9,123 bases of DNA from Desulfobacterales bacterium (GTDB lineage: Bacteria > Desulfobacterota > Desulfobacteria > Desulfobacterales > JAFDCJ01), in NCBI GenBank assembly GCA_020345785.1, contig CP070771.1:6730551-6739673 (forward strand), in the 5' to 3' direction. This document shows, piece by piece, positions 4,831 to 9,123 of the stretch (within the stretch, counting starts at the first letter, position 1; the number at the start of each line of letters is the position of its first letter). Position numbers and translations under genes: made by a program. The notes below the pieces were generated by a model. That model ran no database searches and had not been told where the DNA came from. It was given only the letters and a program-made list of their open reading frames with translations.

Positions 4831-7800
4831 TTAAGTCCTCACCAGCCCGCCATTCAATTCGTTTTTGCCGTCAGGGGTTCTTTGCGCCAGGATCACGGCC
4901 CGGGATTTTTTACCGTCAATTTTGATAGTCAGAGGTGTTTCCAGCCTGGCAAGTTCCAGGTGGGGCGTTTCCGCTTCGGTGGGTAATGTCCGCAGCCATT
5001 GCCAGTCGATGAAATCACTGCCGTTGTGAGTAGTCGTTAAATAGCCGATTCCCAGGGAGGTGATGTTTTGAAAGAAATGAGATCCCTGGGATGGATCGGC
5101 CTTCAGGTTTTCGATGGTGGTTTCAATGATTGCCCCTACCCCCGAGATGTCATGCCAATTCACCGGTATGCCGAGCCAGCGGTCGGCGGAACCCCAGCGG
5201 CCCGGGCCGATTAGCAGATACTTGCGTTTTTGTTGAACCAGCTGTTTGTTGATCCGGCTGATCTCAGCGGCGATTTCAACCGTGCGGGCCGGATCGAACG
5301 CGTCGGGCTTGACATAGACGATGTCGGCGATATCGTTTGAGCTGCCGTTGCCCAGGGCCGTCGTTGAATAACAAAAGGCCGTGTGAACATCTTCATCACT
5401 GATCTCCACATCCATTTGATGGCGGCTGATCCCCATAGGTCTGATCTGGAGCAAATCAAACGACGGCCTTACCTCACGGTCGGCAGGCAGTCTTACCGCA
5501 AATTCCATTTCCACCGGACACCCCATCCCCCGGCGCCCGATTTCCAGCACGTCCGCCAGGATTTCCGCCAATGGAAATGCGCGATATTTAAGGACATTGG
5601 CAAATGTCAGCACAGGATAACCGATATTTCCGGCGCCATCCCTGATCCTGTGATCCTGGACTGAATACGAACTGGTCAGGTGTTTGATCGGCGGGTGATC
5701 GGCCGCCTCATCAATTTCCAGCTTGGCCAGGGTCGCATTCTCGTCGACATCGAAGTTTGGCATAAAATTTTTCAGTTTCAGGGCATAGAAAAATCTCTGG
5801 GAATTTTTCAAAATATCATCGACCGTCGAAAATTGAGGCAGAAATTGGGGATATTTGGGAGAAAAACGCAGCGACGTGCCCCCTTCGACCACAGTTTTGC
5901 CAAGTCCCAAAGCAATGTGGGCAATGCCTTCATCCGGTTTCAAATGGGAAATGGGATAAAAATTGTAGGACTGCGCCACGCCGGAGATGGCCGGATAAAA
6001 ATAGTCGCCGTAAGCCGCACCGGTTAACTGCTGGATGACCACCGCCATCTTCTCATCTTCCATACGATGAAAGGTGCTTTGAGCATAGGACCTGGGGCTC
6101 TCATAATAGGTGGACGCATATACCAGCTTGATGGCCGTAATCAGGCGCTCAAGCCGTACAGCTGGGTCGGGATGATTGTTGGGTAGCATGTAGGTTTTAT
6201 AGATACCGGCAAACGGTTGAAACTGGGCATCTTCCAGCAGGCTGGAAGATCGCACGGCCAGCGGATATCGCGCATGGGCCACGAACAATTTAAGATCGGT
6301 TTGCAGCCATTCCGGAAATTGAGCTTTGAAAAATAAATCGGCGATTTCAGCATCACTGCGTTCGGAGGTTGCCAACTCTTTGAGGTCGTTATCGCTGACA
6401 AAGGCATCAAATCCTTCCGTCGAAAGCACCAAAGATTTGGGGACCTGGATGTCGACATCTTTGAATTTTTTTTGCAGATCCGGATTCTCTTTAAGTTGGG
6501 TGGCGATAAACGCCAATCCTCTGGCTTTGCCGCCGAGGGAGCCTTTGCCGACTTTGACAAAATCGGCGTCCGGATCATAAGCACCTCTGACCAGCTCGGT
6601 GATGAGCCCTTTCTGGCGTCCCTTACGCCGCGCATGGATGCAGTTGACCAGATATTTATTCAGCTCTCCGGCGTTTGGAAAATCACTAACCTTAACCGGC
6701 TTGAGTTTGGAGGCCAGCATCACCTCGGAGCGGGCCATCAGCCAGCTGGAAAAATGGTTGCGCTGACCATGGTAATAAATGGATTCGTCCGGAATGGAGG
6801 GCAAAATATTTTCCATCTCGCGCAAGTTGGATACTCTGGCGATTTCCCGGCCGATCGGCAGTCGGAAAATAAAATCGCCGAAACCAAGATACGTCATAAA
6901 ATAACTGCGAATTTCCGAATGCAGGGTGGGCGAGTTTTTGTTCAAAAACATGGCCGACAACTCCCGCGCCTGCTGCCGGTTGGATTCTTCCGAGCTGAGG
7001 TTGAGCAGCGGCAGATCGGGATCCTCCTGCCGAATTCTGCCCAGCAGTTTGAACCCGGCCTGTTCATCCATTTGTCCGTCTCTTAGAAAGCGAACGTCTG
7101 AAAAAACGCTGAGCAGATACGGCCGGTATTGCTGATAAAGATCGAGCGCTTCTTCAAAAGTTTCGGCCAGCAGGATTTTGGGACGTGCGCGCATCCTGAG
7201 AATTCGATGTTCATCATTGACCGATTCTTCCATCACGGCTTGGGTTTGCGTGACGATCTCCTTGTAAAGCAGCGGCAACAGCGAAGAGCAATAGATCGGA
7301 GAGTCTTCCACCAGTATAATAACCCGCACCTTGGCGCGCCGGGTGTCGTAGGCAACATTCATCTGATCTTCGCGATTTTTAATAAGCGCCAGCAAAAGAT
7401 CTGAATTGCCGTACCAAACCCATACCCGGTCTATGGATTTGCGGTCGGTGTATTTGCGCTCGAGCAGGTGTTTGCTCGTGTCCTGAAGCATCAAATAAAC
7501 CGGCAGTTCCGAATGGATGTCTTTTATCTGCCTCCCCAGGTCATATGCATTGATTTCATCGACCTGGGGCATGGTAATGACAAGATCGAATTTTTTGCGG
7601 GATAGGGCTTCCAGCGCCTGCCGCGCGGAAGATACCCAGGTCAGCATGGGGGGACGCGAGAGGTTCAGACCGCGATATTCATGAATGATTCGTTCTGCCA
7701 GCCGGCCCTCTTCTTCCATTATAAACGCTTCATAGGGGCTTGAAACCAGAAGGATGTCCGTGACCTTCTGCGCCATGAGTTCATGGAACACCTTGAAGGA

Positions 7801-7842
7801 GAGGTCAAAATCCTCTGAATTTGCAATGAGGTCGCTGAACAT
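4831..7842 (-). CDS. Receiver-PEP/pyruvate-binding domain fusion protein (about 1003 aa)
   Basis: A large cytosolic protein of a PEP-synthase-like family; reaction unknown. Residues about 25-160 are a degenerate receiver-like domain (LLVSSPYEAF; FDLVITMPQVD) lacking the acidic and Lys residues. Residues about 172-325 are a second receiver-like domain with E179/D180, D249, S283/S284 and K302 in the expected places. Residues about 430-805 are the PPDK/PEP-synthase N-terminal ATP-grasp module: GSLGGKARGLAFI (434-446), YPLAVRSSSLLED (526-538, R531), QQLTG (604-608), E780 and LLQIRPMG (797-804). Residues about 806-1003 are a C-terminal domain with LLIGPGRWGSADRWLG (876-891) and GSHFFQNI (920-927). 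No phosphohistidine domain and no PEP-binding barrel follow, so it is not a complete PEP synthase. The frame is open from 7974, but the first 44 codons cover tandem-repeat DNA (RNPPPPTLPASFPIT), so the ATG at 7842 is preferred; its ribosome binding site is weak. Confidence 0.8.
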   Translation of the reverse strand: MFSDLIANSEDFDLSFKVFHELMAQKVTDILLVSSPYEAFIMEEEGRLAERIIHEYRGLNLSRPPMLTWVSSARQALEALSRKKFDLVITMPQVDEINAYDLGRQIKDIHSELPVYLMLQDTSKHLLERKYTDRKSIDRVWVWYGNSDLLLALIKNREDQMNVAYDTRRAKVRVIILVEDSPIYCSSLLPLLYKEIVTQTQAVMEESVNDEHRILRMRARPKILLAETFEEALDLYQQYRPYLLSVFSDVRFLRDGQMDEQAGFKLLGRIRQEDPDLPLLNLSSEESNRQQARELSAMFLNKNSPTLHSEIRSYFMTYLGFGDFIFRLPIGREIARVSNLREMENILPSIPDESIYYHGQRNHFSSWLMARSEVMLASKLKPVKVSDFPNAGELNKYLVNCIHARRKGRQKGLITELVRGAYDPDADFVKVGKGSLGGKARGLAFIATQLKENPDLQKKFKDVDIQVPKSLVLSTEGFDAFVSDNDLKELATSERSDAEIADLFFKAQFPEWLQTDLKLFVAHARYPLAVRSSSLLEDAQFQPFAGIYKTYMLPNNHPDPAVRLERLITAIKLVYASTYYESPRSYAQSTFHRMEDEKMAVVIQQLTGAAYGDYFYPAISGVAQSYNFYPISHLKPDEGIAHIALGLGKTVVEGGTSLRFSPKYPQFLPQFSTVDDILKNSQRFFYALKLKNFMPNFDVDENATLAKLEIDEAADHPPIKHLTSSYSVQDHRIRDGAGNIGYPVLTFANVLKYRAFPLAEILADVLEIGRRGMGCPVEMEFAVRLPADREVRPSFDLLQIRPMGISRHQMDVEISDEDVHTAFCYSTTALGNGSSNDIADIVYVKPDAFDPARTVEIAAEISRINKQLVQQKRKYLLIGPGRWGSADRWLGIPVNWHDISGVGAIIETTIENLKADPSQGSHFFQNITSLGIGYLTTTHNGSDFIDWQWLRTLPTEAETPHLELARLETPLTIKIDGKKSRAVILAQRTPDGKNELNGGLVRT

Positions 7843-8119
7843 AACAGAATAAATATAGGATTTCCGGTCGAATGTTGCAATGGTTGTGATGGGGAAAGAA
7901 GCTGGGAGGGTTGGAGGTGGCGGGTTGCGGGATTTCGATGATGCACGGCGAGGGGTGATAATTGCATAGCGCATGGGGCATAGCGCATAGAACAGAGCGT
8001 AAGGAGAAGGAAAAGATCCGAGTTTTAGCCTCCCGGCTTCCTGGCTTCCCAGCCTCCCAGCCTCTCTACCTTCTCACCTTCTTTCCTTTGCCTCTGTCCT
8101 CTGTATTCTGTCATCTGTC
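7843..8119. repeat. Gene-free stretch of tandem 7-, 8- and 14-bp words
   Basis: Four short tandem blocks make up most of the space between two minus-strand genes. 7903-7930: four 7-bp units (TGGGAGG, GTTGGAG, GTGGCGG, GTTGCGG). 7964-7990: a 14-bp unit GCATAGCGCATGGG repeated once. 8028-8083: seven 8-bp pyrimidine-rich units (GCCTCCCG, GCTTCCTG, GCTTCCCA, GCCTCCCA, GCCTCTCT, ACCTTCTC, ACCTTCTT). 8092-8119: four 7-bp units (CTCTGTC, CTCTGTA, TTCTGTC, ATCTGTC). The left block is purine-rich and the right blocks pyrimidine-rich, with the 9-mer GCTGGGAGG (7901-7909) found inverted at 8053-8061. The last block supplies the final codons and stop of the radical SAM gene. No coding signal is seen in the gap itself. 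Confidence 0.7.
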
Positions 8120-9028
8120 TCCCGCCAGCTTCCCCTGCCAGGAATCTCTTTTTTCCAAGGTGGTTCGTATTTGCGCCAGAGTTTCGGTTTTCTTAAGCGA
8201 CCACTGCGGCGCCACGAGTTCATCGGGATGGGGATCGCCCGTCAGCCGCTGAATGATCATATGGCGGGGAAGGCGTTCGAGAAAATCACAGACAAGGTCG
8301 ACATATTCCTGCTGCGCCAGGCACTTGTATCGGCCCTGCCGATAGAGTGTTTCAAGCCGGGTTCCTTTAATCACATACAGCAGATGCAGTTTGACGCCGT
8401 CGATACCCGACGCTGCTACGGTATCGGCGGTGCGGAGCATATCGCTTCGGCTTTCATCGGGCAGGCCGAGGATTACATGGGCACAGATTTTGATTTCCCT
8501 GTTCAATGTTGTTTTTACCGCATCCCTGAAACATTGAACGTCGTGACCCCGGTTGATCGCGACCAGCGTTGCATCCCTGGCAGACTGCAATCCGTATTCA
8601 ATCCAGACCAGATAGTTTTGAGCGTAATTCTGCAGCAGATCCAAAATCCTCTCATTCACGCAATCCGGACGGGTACCGATGGAAAGACCGACAACGTCTT
8701 CCACGGCCAGGGCTTCATCATATAACCGTTTGAGCTTATCAACCGGACCATATGTGTTGGAAAAAGACTGAAAATAGGCAATGAATTTCCTGGCCTTGTA
8801 GCGCCGATGGAGCGCTTGTTTTCCCTGGACAAGTTGTTCGGTAATCGACAGGCCGCGGGAAAGGGCACCGGTGCCGGATCCACGGGCATTGCAATAGATA
8901 CATCCACCGCTGGAAAGAGTGCCGTCCCGGTTGGGACAGGAAAGCCCGGCATCGATGGTTATTTTTTGCACCCGGCAGCCAAAAAGAGATCGAAGATAGG
9001 TATTGAGATCGTTGTATCGCTTGTTCAT
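8111..9028 (-). CDS. Radical SAM protein, YhcC-like (TIGR01212 type)
   Basis: A cytosolic 305-residue radical S-adenosylmethionine enzyme; the family is widespread and its substrate is not known to me. The iron-sulphur motif is atypical: C31, C43 and C46 in CPNRDGTLSSGGCIYC (CX11CX2C instead of CX3CX2C), which marks the YhcC/TIGR01212 group. Later family-type motifs are AYFQSFSNTYGP (84-95), GLSIGTRPDCV (114-124), VWIEYGLQS (141-149) and HVILGLPDE (184-192). The length is close to E. coli YhcC (about 310). The start at 9028 puts the usual N-terminus (RYNDLNTYLR) in place and has AGGGCGG (9038-9044) nine bases upstream. The C-terminal AGDR and the stop are written in the 7-bp tandem repeat at 8092-8119, so the very end may have been reshaped by that repeat. 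Confidence 0.9.
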   Translation of the reverse strand: MNKRYNDLNTYLRSLFGCRVQKITIDAGLSCPNRDGTLSSGGCIYCNARGSGTGALSRGLSITEQLVQGKQALHRRYKARKFIAYFQSFSNTYGPVDKLKRLYDEALAVEDVVGLSIGTRPDCVNERILDLLQNYAQNYLVWIEYGLQSARDATLVAINRGHDVQCFRDAVKTTLNREIKICAHVILGLPDESRSDMLRTADTVAASGIDGVKLHLLYVIKGTRLETLYRQGRYKCLAQQEYVDLVCDFLERLPRHMIIQRLTGDPHPDELVAPQWSLKKTETLAQIRTTLEKRDSWQGKLAGDR

Positions 9029-9060
9029 GTAATTAATCCGCCCTGAAAAAATAGCACCTT

Positions 9061-9075
9061 CATGTTATAAACATG
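9061..9075. promoter_or_regulatory. Short perfect inverted repeat upstream of the radical SAM gene
   Basis: CATGTT-ATA-AACATG, 6-bp arms around three bases, 33 bp upstream of the start at 9028. Its position and dyad shape suit a regulator operator, but no protein can be assigned and no clear -35/-10 pair was found beside it. The remainder of 9029-9123 shows no gene. Confidence 0.3.
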
Positions 9076-9123
9076 TTGTTTAAAATTGGAGAAAGTTGTC
9101 AGATCGAAGCTGCCGCGGATTAA

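Noticed and set aside
7843..7974. N-terminal 44-residue extension of the large receiver/ATP-grasp protein
   Set aside because: It is coded by tandem-repeat DNA, is Pro/Arg-rich, and precedes a natural start MFSDLIANSEDFDL; the ATG at 7842 is preferred, though its ribosome binding site is weak.

Overview
The window looks like chromosomal sequence from an uncultured Gram-negative anaerobe, most likely a Desulfobacterota/Desulfobacterales-type bacterium. This rests on recalled resemblance, since no search was possible: a small conserved protein of the type seen in that group, a stand-alone ADP-forming acyl-CoA synthetase alpha-type subunit, a large receiver/PEP-synthase-like fusion, and intergenic DNA full of short-period low-complexity words. 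There are no rRNA, tRNA or CRISPR features and no transposase gene.

Layout. 1-145: partial AT-rich intergenic tail. 146-484 (-): small protein of unknown function. 511-822: element A, a MITE-like repeat. 828-1541 (-): metallo-beta-lactamase-fold hydrolase. 1542-1876: divergent intergenic region bracketed by inverted arrays of a 9-bp repeat. 1877-3283 (+): ADP-forming acyl-CoA synthetase alpha-type protein. 3316-3789: element B, a relative of element A with the same bipartite ends. 3847-3876: a good sigma-70-like promoter. 3977-4549 (+): exported TPR protein. 4558-4823: element C, hairpin-rich with its own terminal inverted repeats. 4831-7842 (-): about 1003-residue protein with two receiver-like domains and a PEP/pyruvate-binding ATP-grasp module. 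7843-8110: gene-free stretch of tandem 7-, 8- and 14-bp words. 8111-9028 (-): YhcC-like (TIGR01212-type) radical SAM protein. 9029-9123: its upstream region, with a short inverted repeat.

The six genes do not form an obvious operon or pathway. Only the metal-dependent hydrolase and the acyl-CoA synthetase subunit are arranged to share a control region, being divergent across 335 bp. The large protein could be a signalling or metabolic phosphotransferase: its second receiver-like domain keeps the phosphorylation residues, while the ATP-grasp part lacks the phosphohistidine and PEP-barrel domains of true PEP synthase.

The most unusual content is between the genes. Elements A and B each begin and end with a GAATGGATTC box set 20-21 bp outside a GACARGAT box, at all four ends, and share internal hairpins and a 20-bp word. 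Every complete intergenic region over 200 bp in the window has inverted-repeat symmetry at its two edges, although the sequence families differ.
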